Origin: Bolinopsis microptera
Lineage: Eukaryota > Ctenophora > Tentaculata > Lobata > Bolinopsidae
Direction: 5' to 3'
Length of the DNA stretch: 64,000 nt
Assembly: GCF_026151205.1 (NCBI RefSeq)
Contig: NC_087080.1
Span: 7,854,797-7,918,796, forward strand
Position 1 is the stretch's first letter. The number at the start of each line of letters is the position of its first letter. Below are positions 22,223 to 33,778 of the stretch, piece after piece. The translations under genes were made by a program, and so were the position numbers. The notes beneath the pieces were generated by a model. That model ran no database searches, was not told the origin of the DNA, and worked only from the letters and a program-made list of their open reading frames with translations.

Positions 22223-25212
22223 TCAGCGTCTTTTGTCTCTGGATCTGCTTCTAGTTCGCCTCTTACGGTCACGTGACCTCGATGTGCGTTCCCGTGACTT
22301 TGATTTCCGATCTCGTGACCGTGACCGCCGATGGCGGGATCCAGATCTGGCTTTTTTCTCTTTTGATCGTGATCTGTAAGTAAAACCAATATTATCATCG
22401 GTGTCCATTAATTTATAGATTACGATGTTGTACACCAACGACCGAAACGTGTATAGTGCACAGCGCTATACAAATATGTACCTGTCTTTCGATCGTCGAA
22501 TGGACTTCTTCTTTCTCGACTTCGATCTATCACGTGACTTCTTTCTATCACGAGATCGGTGTCTTCTCCGTTTGGATTTACTACCGGACCGAGAACGCTT
22601 CCGTTTTGGAGATCCTTCAGCCTCCGCCGGAGCAACCGTCGGATTAGATTCTGGGAATAGTTTTAGATAAGGGCGTGTTTAACTGGTTTAACTGTCCAAG
22701 TTGTTCACTATCAGAGGAACAAACTCATTGGAGAAGACAATAGTTTTAAACCAACCTTCATTAACAGCGTTTGCAATAAGAGTCTGGGCATCGAGCAGAC
22801 GTTTCATCAGCAGGTCCTTCTCCCGTTCAGCTTCCGTTTGCTTTGTAGGAGGCTTCCTGTTAACAAAAGTCTTAATATCTCCGCCATGTTTAAGTTACAG
22901 TGTACTAAAGCTGATGCTTATGATTATTAAAGATAAAGCTTTTTAAATGTGACGGTATATCAGATAGTTTGATAAAAAATGAGAAGGTTTATCCAAGTTG
23001 GTGGCCACTTACCCGAGCCAGTGTCGACTGTGGATGACTCTTATCTGCATGTTACAAAAGTCGGCTCCGTCGTACTGTAGGGCCACGTTCACTGAGGCAA
23101 GATCAAAAAACTCTATAAAGGCAAACCTAGGGGACACCGGATTAGATAAATATAAACCTTGGGGACACCAGTCAATGAGAGGAAAAATGTACGGCTGGGC
23201 ATAGGTTAATTTACCTCAGGCTAGGTTCATTTAAAAGCGGAAAATACAAAAGTAAAGATGCAGAAATTGGAGATCACAGATTGGGGTTTACGAGTCTCCT
23301 TTCATTATTTATTGGAGTTCGATAAAATTCGAGAAATCTCAACATCCTGCTCTATGCTCATTGCTCAATGCAGCAAACTGAAATAGTCGAATATGACATG
23401 ATAATGACTAAAATCTAATGAGTTGATAGAAATTGGGGGAACCAGAGGAATTAAATTTGAAATTTCACAAAAAAGGAGCAGGTGAGTGTGTGTAAATACC
23501 TCTTTTTCTCCATCCAATCGCCACCTATTCTAAGATATCTGATATCACCGCAAAACTGGAAGTAGTTCAGGATATGTTCAGCAGTTAAAAATGGGTCCAG
23601 GTTGTCGACGTACACAGTCCTCCGAGCTTCCCGCTCCTTTTGCATGGTGTAATCTGAAGCGCCGGTCTACTGTCAAACTAATAGAATCTAAGCGTCGACA
23701 TTACAGTTTCAATCCAAATAAATTTTCATACAATTCTCAATGTTTTATCTTTAAAACCTTCGACTAGTTTGGGAGCGATAGGCATGGGGACCCCAGTAGC
23801 TGCGATAAGTCGATAATTTGAAGCCAATTTCTGAGAGGAATCACATAGCTCCTTGGTCTGACTCAACCCTGCTACAAGCAAACTCTGGGGGAGAGAACTA
23901 AGTTAGGATTAAGTTAGGGTATTCTTGCATAAGACCAATTTAAAAGCAATGATATAAAATCCACGGATTCAAACAAAGAATAACTGAAACTCAGATCTGA
24001 AACTCACAGGCTGAGGTTTATTCCCGAGGACAGGATTAGCGATATGAGATGGAATAGTAGGAGCAATAGTAGAAACCAGCTGCTTCACCTCTCCCTTATT
24101 ATCTCCCGTCAGGATATTATCTTGTTGTTGTTTGGTGGTGGACATGGCGGCCGCTAGTTGTAGTATCTCGTATTCTGAGGGTATCACGGCTGAGGTGGTG
24201 TTGTTTATTAGTCAGGGGTTTCTTTAACAAGGGTGGGGGTACCTTGTTTGGAGCGTGAAGGTTAGTGACGTCGTATTGATGTCATAGGTGTGAACTGTGA
24301 AGGTTAGTGGGGTTTTTCGGATATTTTATTGACAAAAGTGCTTTTCTGGAGATCAAGTCAGATTTTCGGAGAAATAAATTAGGCTTACAAGAGCTTTCTC
24401 ATGGAGATAAGCAACTTAAATTGAAGGCGGTTAAAAGAAACGCGGAAGCTAACCAGATCGTGGGAATTATTTAAAATTTTAAGAAGTTTAAGAATTTAGA
24501 TGATAAGATTATCACTTACAAACGGGTACAATTACGATAGGTTTATCAATGAAGACGGTACTAGTCATGTGCTGGGCAATATACACATACTGTGGACTCT
24601 CAAACTCTAGGTACGCCACTAGCACCCCGAACTTGTTTCTGTGCCTGGTTGGAAATGACGGTGTTAGGTGGGAGATGAGAAGAGAGAATTGGATGATGAT
24701 TATCGAGAAAATATCAAGTGCTTTCATCATGAAATGCTTTTTTAAGGAGTTATGTTACCACTCATACAAATGATTCTAAAAGCAAAGCGATGATTAAACG
24801 ATTTAAATAAACGTACTTGTCTTTTGGGAATATCTCAACATGGTCAATTGGACCTATCTGCTGGAAGAGCTCTTCTATCTGTTTATCTGTTGCTTTTACA
24901 CTGTGAAATGAGGATACCAGATTTAGCATTTTGTATCAGTCAGTTATCAGTATATTTTCAGAACAGAAAACGCAGGAAACGTAAATTGACGAACCGAGAA
25001 AAGTGAGAATCCTATAAATAATCGGATCTATTATACCAATCTAATTTCTAATTTCTAATTTCTAATTTAATCACTGACCTAAGGTTAGTGACTTGTATGA
25101 GACGAGGTCCTTCAGCAACAGGAGGTGGAGTTATTGTTTCAGTCTTCTCCGTCTCATGGTTGACAGCGGGCACCAGCTCTATTTCATGGTCACCTGATAA
25201 CACTACCGCCAT
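22223..25212 (-). CDS. SREK1: SR-related splicing regulator SREK1 (SFRS12)
   Basis: Ten coding exons: 25079-25212, 24817-24900, 24520-24644, 24008-24189, 23758-23884, 23500-23653, 23013-23126, 22756-22856, 22482-22650, 22223-22373. Phases agree throughout, giving about 446 aa (human 508). SREK1 is a nuclear SR-like protein that modulates splice-site choice. RRM1 runs from about residue 38 (RLIQVTNLS) to 114 (FGVLVAYLEFESPQ, TVFIDKPIVIVPV), as in the long vertebrate isoform. A linker with IPSEYEILQLAAAM follows. RRM2 has ARRTVYVDNLDPF (about 226-238) and RNP1-like RFAFIEFF (269-276). Then comes the KPPTKQTEAEREKDLLMKRL helix, and a C-terminal RS domain from about 341 to the stop. The donor of exon 5 (GTTTTA) is weak. 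Exon 3 has a second possible acceptor nine bases inside, also in frame. An acceptor-like CTGTAG lies 6 nt before the ATG. Confidence 0.93.
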
Positions 25213-25640
25213 CCGCAACTACAGGGCGGTTATTAGTTAATTAATTAAATAATTAATTACTTATATAAGTCAGATAAATTAAGTAAAACTGAGAAGAAAG
25301 CGAGGGTTGTACTACAGCAATGAATTATTCAAAAATATTTTTATTTTCATTCCACGTGACTCCGTCGAGTACACCCTTCTTTATCAAGTAATAGATAAGA
25401 GAATGAATAATGTTCATTCGAAAGTGCTTAGTAGATAGAACTGAAAGATAACATAACTTTAGAAACCAGGCGAATAACTTAAATACAAAAAGGTAAACGA
25501 AACATTGCCACTTCAAATGTTCCAGAAAACAAAAATATTCTGATCTAGAATCTTACCACACCCTATACCAAAGTATACGAAACCTACCGAATGTTCAACC
25601 CTAAATAAAATACTACAATTTCGAATCTTTTAACACACTG

Positions 25641-27089
25641 TCACAAACTCAGAATAAAGTTATTCCTGTAAAAGGTCTCAGCCACTTCTAAAACTGCTTT
25701 ATCATCGTCAGTCACGGCTTCTTGGTCCAATGTTAATTCCATGTAGTGTTTGGCTTTCCGTTTGTCCCCTAGCCTGAAAAGTTGTTCATTTAAACTTTAA
25801 TACAGATATTTCGTACGATCCAAGTATATGGTTTTGCGGGAAATGCGAGTTGTGAATCTAGTGAATAGGAATAGGAGCCAAAGGGATGGATGATTTTATA
25901 AATTATACAATTAAAAAGTTACGACGAAATTGTCATTTTAAAATTAGAAAAATTTCAAAAAGATCAAACAATCTAATTAAAAATCCTATAACATATCTTA
26001 AACTAACTGAAAGTAAGTTTTGCCGATAAGGAAGATATTTCTTGTCCAAGCCTTTGGAGCGATCTCTTCCGCTTTAAGAAAGAAACCCAGCGCTTCCTCG
26101 TAACTACACTCGGGTAACTCCCCCAGGAATGTAGAAGCAAACTTCCTCTCCCAATAGGATAACTCCAGTAGCTCCACATGCCAGGTCCCCATCAGAGTCA
26201 GCACAGTTGCATCAGAGGGGTTCAACTCAATCGCTCGTTGGAGGTGATACTTCATAGTTTCCAGATTCTTGATTTGATGTTTCATGCCCTTGGAACCGCT
26301 ATACGCGTTTGATATGATAGCTTTCCAGCGGTGCGCGGACGAGTTAGTTTCGTCAACAGCTAGGGCTTGATCGATTAAATCCACAGCTTCCTGTAAATCA
26401 GCTGTGCCCTTTAACCCCTTCATGTTGAGTCTTTCCCATTCGGCACGAGCACGTCTCCACAGAACTTCAGCATTGTTGAGGTCCTGGTATCGCTCCATGG
26501 AGTGGATTAGTTCTAAATACTCTTGCTTGTCGTAAAGTTCGTCTAGATATTTCAGTACATTATGAGGAGGTGGTGGATCGATTGGTAGAGGCTCGGGTGT
26601 GGGCTCTTCAGTGTCAGCTGAGGCTGAGGAATAAGAGGGTCAATGAAATAAAGCGTTCTTTAGAAAATCTTAAATTCCATGAACATTAAGAAAGATTGAA
26701 AACAATTTCACCGGAAAGTTATCGTTTATTTTTATCATTTTACTAAGACGAACCTGCTATGATGCCGGCAGCTAACAGTCCACTCCAGTAATATTTAGGA
26801 CATTCTTGTCGGTCTGTAGAATATTCTGGGTTACATATTTCCCTGTCCACCTCCGTGATGATGCGTAATTCCGTCTGTAGTCTTGTTTTTGCACGATACG
26901 AGTTTATTCTGAGAAGTTGAACATTAACATCAACATTGTTAAGCACAGTAAAACAAACCACCTTGTTTTGAAAACCTAAATAATTGGTTAAAGAATAGCG
27001 AAATCAGATGAGGAAGAATGTAACTAAATAAGACTGATTACTCACAAAGTACATGCCCGTTTACTGCATCCAGAGTATCTTGTAATCAT
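25641..27089 (-). CDS. RMDN1: RMDN1-like protein, copy A
   Basis: Four coding exons: 27046-27089, 26754-26908, 26008-26623, 25641-25773; 315 aa, against 314 for human RMDN1. Regulator of microtubule dynamics proteins are TPR-like; they associate with microtubules and mitochondrial or ER membranes. The start is MITRYSGCSKRACTL, a basic N-terminus. A short hydrophobic segment YYWSGLLAAGIIAA is at 54-67, then an acidic/proline linker. The TPR-like part begins VLKYLDELYD, with AEVLWRRARAEWE, NSSAHRWKAIISNAY, HLQRAIELNPSDAT, LMGTWHVELLEL and IFLIGKTYFQLGDKRKAKHY, all matching RMDN family blocks. The exon 3 donor (GTTAGT) is set by frame. Copy B lies 521 bp upstream in the same orientation, so the pair is a tandem duplication. 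Confidence 0.93.
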
Positions 27090-27609
27090 GGTTCAAAGTT
27101 CAATGTCCGGTTAAAATCATCAAAGTAAACGTACTATCAGTTCAGTACGATTTTATCATCGTTCCTACATGGTCAAATTAAGAATTATGGATGTTCTCAT
27201 AATGTACCAGGTATTAAATTACTAACTTAAGCACATTTAGACAATTTAACTTGAGTATTTACAGTAAAATGTTTGGTCCTGTATGTTTATTCGAAAATAT
27301 TTTCAATGAGCAAAAAAGTCGAGCCATGTGATTAACGTTCACATAATACAATTATGTATAAAACCTAGATCGATACTTCTCTGGTTTATCATCCAATTTC
27401 AAACAGTAATTTCACACAACTGGCATAAAAGCAAAAAATCCAGAGGATGAATCGAATAAATTAAATTAAATCCTACTCTGTATAAATATATTAAGCACAA
27501 AACAACCGACTATATAAACATTAGTACCTTAAACTTCAAATTCATTTAGACATTTAGGGTCACATTTAGGGTCACGTGATCTAAACGAGCTAGTAAGGAA
27601 TCATGATAA

Positions 27610-29262
27610 TCATGACTTAAAGTTAGTTTTGTAGAACTGTTTAGCTTCCTCCAAAAAGGCCTGATCTTCGTTTGTAACAACAGGTTGAGCCATTGCTAAC
27701 TCCAGGTAATGTTTCGCACACGGTGTTCGGTCCAACCTGAAATTCGTTAGTAGTGATTAGACGTGGAAACTTATCTTCCAACAACACTAAACTGTGTGAT
27801 CTGGCAAATCTTAGAATTTAACAAAATCTGTTCGACAAGTTTAGATGTATACTTATAAAATATCAAACCTGAAATAAGCTTTGCCGGTCATAAAAAGGTT
27901 CTCAATCGAAGTCTTCGGAGCGACTTCCTCAGCTTTCAGGAACAACATTAAGGCATCTTCATAATAATACTCTTCTGGCATTTCCCAAAACAAATTAACG
28001 AAAACTCTTATGAGCAGCGGCATGTCCAGCAGGTTCATGTACAGAGAGCCTAGCAGAGTATTTGCAGCGGCCTGATTAGGATCCAAGTTAATAGCACGCC
28101 TCAGATGATATTCCATTGTTTTCAGGTTCTGAAACTGTTTCTTAAATCCAGCTAAAGTGCTGCAAGCGTTCGACAGAATAGCCTTCCAGAGGTGTGCTGA
28201 GGAGTTCTTCTCGTCTAAAGCCAGCGCTTGGTCGATCAGGTTTTCAAGTTCCTGCATTTGAGAAACCCGACCTTTTCGGTTTAACACATTATAGTCCTGT
28301 CCCTCTTGTTTGAGCAGCTCCCATTGCACGCGGGCGCGTCTCCACAGCACGTCCGCACTGTTCAGGTTGGTGTAACGCTGCATAAAGTTGTTCAGAACAA
28401 CATATTGCCGGGTGTTGTACAGGTTATCCAGGTATTCTAGAAGTTCAGGTGGGAGGTCGTCTGACTTGGTGGGTTCTTCTGGTTCTGTAGAGGCTGAAAG
28501 AGAATGTTGTTATTGGTTAAAATCTCAGAACTTTCTCTGCCACACGATATGTATATGGACAAAGTTTGGTAGGGGTGAGGGGTGTCTCCACTTTTTCTAA
28601 GATATTTCTCACAAAAATGATAACTGACACCCCTAAAGTTGAAATTGCAATTATGAGTTACAAATTGATTTAGTCCGGCATGGGCGCTGACACACTCGAC
28701 TAACCTGCTAAAATACCAGCAACTAAGAATCCAGTCCAGTAAATTTTAGAAGACTGTTCATGTTCTCTACCAGAATGGCTTTCTCCTTCGCAAAATGGCG
28801 TATAATATGTCCGCGTAATAACTGGTGTGTTTGTTTGTGCTCTGTCTTTCACACTGTATGAGCTAACCCTGGAGGGAAATTAGAAGTCAGGAGTCACATG
28901 ATACGGAAATGTGAAGGTATTGTCGGGGTAACCTGTTAGAGCACTTTCACTTTCATTAAGAATCAAACAGTGTAAAACAAGTCCTTCATATTATGGAGCT
29001 AGGGTGTGGGCTAGCTACACGGACACCTGGTTAAAACGTTTTCATCATATTACATAATCAATAAATGTATTTAATTGTATTTGTTGTTGTGAAGATAGTT
29101 TAAAACTATGTCACCAATGTAGATGATACACATTGCACCACATTGACTACAGACACACAAATTACACCTTACAGACATTCTTTAAACATCAGAAATTAGC
29201 AAAGTTAATTATACTTACAGTGTACAGGCCCGTTTGCCACATCGTGCGTATCTTGTAATCAT
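27610..29262 (-). CDS. RMDN1: RMDN1-like protein, copy B
   Basis: Four coding exons: 29219-29262, 28705-28868, 27869-28493, 27610-27736; about 319 aa. The first coding exon is 44 nt in both copies and all intron phases (2, 1, 2) are the same as in copy A. It shares MITRYARCGKRACTL at the start, the hydrophobic YWTGFLVAGILAA segment and TPR-like blocks (ADVLWRRAR, NSSAHLWKAILSNA, HLRRAINLDPNQAA, GKAYFRLD). Divergence from copy A is substantial, particularly in the linker between exons 2 and 3 and the C-terminus (ends YKTNFKS). So the duplication is not recent; subfunctionalisation is possible but unproven. The exon 3 donor (GTTTGA) is weak. Confidence 0.92.
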
Positions 29263-29462
29263 AGTCAGTAAGTTACCACGGTAACCATGTGTCATCTCCG
29301 AACTTACATTCTACCTACACAGCACAAATTAATTAGACAGTGTATCGTGCTGGTACTACACTCGTACCATCGCTACTGTAATATTTCGTGAGCGTATTTT
29401 GTAAATTCTCAAACAAATATAAATATAGCCCCTACTTGCTAAAATACACAAAAATAACAGAT

Positions 29463-29745
29463 CAACATGTTAGAATGGAGGTGTGTGGTAGGAGAAATGT
29501 AATATGATACGTGCCATAATATGTTAGAATGGAGGTGTGTGGTAGGAGAAATGTAATATGATACGTGGTAGGAGAAATGTAATATGATACGTGCCATAAC
29601 ATGTTAGAATGGAGGTGTGTGGTAGGAGAAATGTAATATGATACGTGCCATAATATGTTAGAATGGAGGTGTGTGGTAGGAGAAATGTAATATGATAGGT
29701 GTGTGGTAGGAGAAATGTAATATGATACGTGCCATAATATAATGA
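29463..29745. repeat. 54-bp minisatellite, about five partial copies
   Basis: Unit ATGTTAGAATGGAGGTGTGTGG continuing with AGGAGAAATGTAATATGATACG and TGCCATA. Some copies carry an internal 26-bp duplication (GTGGTAGGAGAAATGTAATA...), so spacing alternates. It lies 200 bp upstream of the RMDN copy B start. A minus-strand ORF of repeated YGTYHITFLLPHT is a by-product. Confidence 0.9.
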
Positions 29746-29844
29746 AGACCTGAATGGTATAATCACATCAAAAGAGCTCGTGTTACACGCGCTGAGCTTC
29801 TTTTTACGTTCGTGTGCTAGAAGTATTTCATTTTGCAATATTGC

Positions 29845-30202
29845 TGTGTGTTTGATATGTTGGAGTGTTGCAGATATCATTTCTGTTTTAAGTTCTCTTT
29901 GGTTATAATATCTGTTTCAGCTCTATTACGTAGGAAGTTTAACTGTGCGCATTTATATTAAATTATAGTCTGGACTATTTGCGTCATCATGATTGACAGC
30001 TGTTCTTTATTGCCAAACGGTTCATAGCAACTTGCAGTACGTCAGTATGTGTTTAATATATCGGAATATTGCAGATATATATCTTTGGTTTAAATCGTAT
30101 TTTCTTTGGTTATCATATACGTTTTCCAGCTTATAACCAAAACAAGTGAATTTAACTCAGCACAAATAGTCTAGACTATTTGCATCATCATGGTTGACAG
30201 CT
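29845..30202 (+). repeat. Diverged direct duplication (two units of about 156 bp)
   Basis: Segment 29845-30001 and segment 30047-30202 align with scattered differences. Shared blocks include GTGTTTGATATGTTGGAGTG versus GTGTTTAATATATCGGAATA, TTTCTTTGGTTAT, and the common end ATCATGATTGACAGCT / ATCATGGTTGACAGCT. Confidence 0.75.
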
Positions 30203-31598
30203 CGGCATTCCTTTATTTCTTTATCGCTAAACAGTTGGAAATTTTAGCTGCTAATCTTGGTTTAATGCCGCTCAATTATTCCATATATGGATAAACAAAT
30301 TGCTATCAAGAAGCAAGTAGTATGAACAAGTGATATATAACCATACCCAACCTTAATATCAGTTGTTGTTTTCGTGATTTCATTTGGGATAGTAATTTGA
30401 TTTACAAGCGTCCGCACATAAACTCTAACCAATTAGTGTCACATACACTTACAGCTGATGGAGTTCCCTAATTACTTCTACATATATCCTACATATTACA
30501 TTGCTCTCACTACATGTCACGGAGCTTATTACACTGAGTTCTGTGTCTTCATTACACCCTCCATTACATTTCCTTTTGTTCGTATCAGTTCTCTCACTTG
30601 TAGAGTAGCTTGTATACTTACTGAGACTGTGTACTGTTGCTTGTATACTATTGCTGTGGCTTGCAGAGTAGCTTGTTTACTTACTGTATGGTTTGTACTG
30701 TAGCTTGTACAGTTACTGTAGAGTACAGTATCTTACATAATCTATTTAGTGGCCTAGATACATGTTGTATTAGTATATTAGACTCTATTACGTAAACGTT
30801 CGTAATTTGTGCGAGGGTGGCTTTTAAGTGTCCACCGTGTAGTTCGACCTTCGACGAAGGTCATTCGTTGTTTGAAATTATTACTGATTTCATTTTTGTG
30901 AAGGTATAAAAAATATAACGTTTTTATCTTTAATTTAACCGTTATGTTGTAGCATTATACTTAACTGATTATAATTCGTGGCAAAGATTGGACTAATCTA
31001 CGAAGTATTAGTGAGCGAGTACAACTGATTGAGAATCCTATCAAGAAGCTCCAAGTTTTCTTAGTTTTAAAGATGGGTTCAACCTCGTGAGGCGTTTGTC
31101 CAATACATTTGTCCAACATGGGCTGTATCCACACTAATAAAGCACATGACAGACGACAGTGACAGATATACATGTCGCATTTCCCGCATGTTTTAATACT
31201 GGATAAGAAGACGTCAAGGTGTATTTACTCAGTGCCTGTTGACATGTACACACTTTGTATACATGTTGTTATTTGCTGTTGCTCTCTCTACCTTTGCGGA
31301 CGATATACACTGTAACCCTGTTGGGTTGTATTTTAGCTTTCGGAGTTTTGTTGTATTGCTAGACAGTAGACAAGGTTTCAGATTTTTTGTGTGTTAACTT
31401 AAATCATTTGCAGCTTTTTAGGAAAATTTTGTGTTGCATGTCATGAAGGGACAAGGAGAAATTCTCAAATCCGTGTGGAATATGCTATATTATTCAATAT
31501 AGATCCATTCATAATAATGATATTCTTGAATTACAGACTGTAAAGCAATATCAATATTCCGAATTTAACCGCTTGTAACCCTACTTGTAAGGAAGTAA
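30203..31598. other. Intergenic upstream of the two-TM protein gene
   Basis: No exon supported. 30600-30720 contains degenerate short repeats (GTAGCTTGTA, TTACTGTA). It should include the promoter of the gene starting at 31618. Confidence 0.45.
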
Positions 31599-31616
31599 AT
31601 GTCAGAGATAACTTGA
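31599..31616 (+). promoter_or_regulatory. Five-codon upstream ORF abutting the main start codon
   Basis: ATG TCA GAG ATA ACT TGA; the stop ends one base before the ATG of the downstream gene (TGAGATG). Such a position could allow termination-reinitiation or reduce main-ORF translation. This holds only if the transcript starts upstream of 31599. Confidence 0.5.
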
Positions 31617-31617
31617 G

Positions 31618-32393
31618 ATGCCGTCCTACCCGCCTACTAGTGAAGAGATCCTGGAGGATGATAGGCCAGTCCATCCGCCAACCTACGAGGATTCAATAAA
31701 ACCAGCCCCCAGGAGAGCTTCAGCAGCAGGTAGGTTTCAGCGTCATAAGCACGTGTGTATCTTTGGGGATCTTTGTTTGTTACACGCTTTGTGAATATAG
31801 CCTTGTATTGAGTAATAAAGAAGTTCTGAGGCTATATATTTACCACAGGAAAACCAGAGCGTCCAGCCCCTCCTTACTGCGCAGTAGAGCAGATCTCCCG
31901 ACCAGTACCAACACCCAGCTACCCTGCACCAGTACAGTACCCAGCAACAAGTGGCCAGTACCCACCTCCAGGTGGCCAGTACCCACCTCCAGGTGGCCAG
32001 TACCCTGGTACCGGTCAGCCCCCCTATGTGGCACGTACTGATCAGTACGACAGACGGAGGACTATAAGTATGGTGGGTACTGTCCCACCACACCAACAAC
32101 CCCACCAGCCTAACATCGTGACGGGTCAGTGTCATAAGTTGGAGATATGGCTGGCCAGTAAGACTGGCATGAGATCGTGTCTGGTGACTATGATCATGTG
32201 TGCTATTCTGACGATAGTGGCCTGGATCATTGGCGTTGGACAGATATCTGTGTTTTTTGTTATTGCTGGAATGGTGTCGCTGGGACTTCTTATCTGGTCG
32301 TTTAGTTTGAGGAAGCAGATTGCAAAGAGAGTGATGCAAAATGAGAGGAATATTAATTTTGATAGGGTAGAAATAAGACGTGTGCCAGCTTGA
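31618..32393 (+). CDS. Pro/Gln/Tyr-rich two-TM membrane protein, unrecognised
   Basis: Two coding exons, 31618-31729 (donor G|GTAGGT) and 31849-32393 (acceptor TTTACCACAG), phase 1, give 218 aa. The N-terminal 130 residues are rich in Pro, Tyr, Gln and Gly, with a WW-binding-type PPTY at 20-23 and a repeat GGQYPPP (a perfect 21-bp DNA repeat GGCCAGTACCCACCTCCAGGT with a third partial copy). Two predicted membrane segments follow, about 147-167 (CLVTMIMCAILTIVAWIIG) and 170-190 (SVFFVIAGMVSLGLLIW), with a very short turn. The tail is basic and cytoplasmic-looking. The layout resembles small adaptor membrane proteins with PY-type tails, but I cannot name the family. Splice sites and codon use make it a real gene in my view. 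Confidence 0.75.
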
Positions 32394-33697
32394 AGGGAGT
32401 TGATTCTACTTAAACATGTTTGAACTTCGTTTCGATGATAGCAAGTTTCTTAAATGTTACTTTTTTAGACTTTAAATTGCGGGTATCCTCATTTTACATA
32501 TCATCAAAAAGCACACAATTACAAGTTGTGATTATCTTACTGACTTACTAATTGATGTGTCTGAGACCCGGACAATGACGAGAAATGAAATGGACGTTAT
32601 CTTTTTAATGAAATTATGAGAATCTAATAGATGCCTGATGCAATATACGAGATGTTATTTTGAATGATTGACAATTTTATGTAGATTTGTGATTTTATGA
32701 TTGATTTTTTACGAAAAGTAAGCAATAAAACGATAAAAATTGAATAATTTATTCAGATGTAGAACACTTGGTATCAAGTTTGCCCCGATTATGAGAAGTA
32801 AATTTCCTCCAAACAGTTTCTTATCATTCTTACAAATTCTTGGCTTATATAGTTATTGACTTTCATAGAGTAACAAAAATCAAGCTTGTATAAAACATTG
32901 TTCGCCTTTGTGATTGACGAGGATGTAAACCCAACACAAACTCCGGGGTGACTCAAAATCAACCGTATAACCGACCATCGGTCATAAAAATCTACTTCCA
33001 AGATCTACTCTACGATATATTATAAAGATCTACGCTAACCATCCCGAAATATAGTTAATTTCAGGCCACCCTTTACAAAATCAAATCAGCTACACCCAAA
33101 AAGTGGGCACAGAAATGTCTTTTTGGACCTAATTTCGTCACGTTCATTACTTATTATATAATCGTATCAAAAACTCTTAACCATAGACCTGTTCTTTCTC
33201 TAAGCTCTGATAGAGCGATTAATATATTTACAAGCAAGACATATCACATATCAAATCAATCAATTCAAGTTAGCAATTAACAATAGGACGAAATAAGTCG
33301 TTCAGGTAACTAAATCTACTCTACAAAATTGACCACATATAATTATAAAGTAGGCACATGGCATATTCAGAAAAATAGCAGTTCTAAGGAAGTCCCTCAC
33401 TAGGATATAACTTAACAAATTAGTTTGCCTAAAGTTTAACTGTACCTATAGAGCTATCGCTACCAAAGTTAAAAAGAACTATCAGAAGTGACGTATATAG
33501 GCTTGTCATCACACAATACTATCATTTCACAGTTAAAGGAAAGTTATAAAAATATTTGCATTATATATAAGCAAAAATCTGAATCCAGACCGGTTTTCGA
33601 TTTTCGAGGGATTACAAACATTTTTACAATCTGAAATTTAACAATCCATGCTCTAACACATAAAATACACCAACCTATCACAAAGGGGCTCGAGGAA
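32394..33697. other. Convergent intergenic region
   Basis: Between the 3' end of the two-TM gene (+) and the 3' end of PPP4R1 (-). AT-rich, no exon supported. Confidence 0.5.
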
Positions 33698-33778
33698 CAC
33701 GTGGGATGCTTGTTTACATAGTGACGTCACTGAATAGGGCAGTGACGTCACGTGATGACGTAGTAATGACGTCACGTG
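33698..33778. promoter_or_regulatory. Cluster of CRE and E-box sites at the PPP4R1 stop
   Basis: Three perfect CRE palindromes TGACGTCA (33722-33729, 33743-33750, 33767-33774) and three CACGTG E-boxes (33698-33703, 33749-33754, 33773-33778) in 81 bp. The third CRE contains the PPP4R1 stop codon (minus-strand TGA, 33772-33774). These are known ATF/CREB and bHLH-type sites. The density is far above chance in AT-rich DNA, but the target gene is unclear, because both neighbouring genes end here. Confidence 0.55.

Noticed and set aside
29524..29880. 118-codon ORF with repeated THYITFLLP-type blocks
   Set aside because: Generated by the 54-bp minisatellite.
31743..32339. 198-codon minus-strand ORF over the two-TM gene
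   Set aside because: It is antisense to a spliced gene with supported exon phases; its repeats mirror the GGQYPPP coding repeat.
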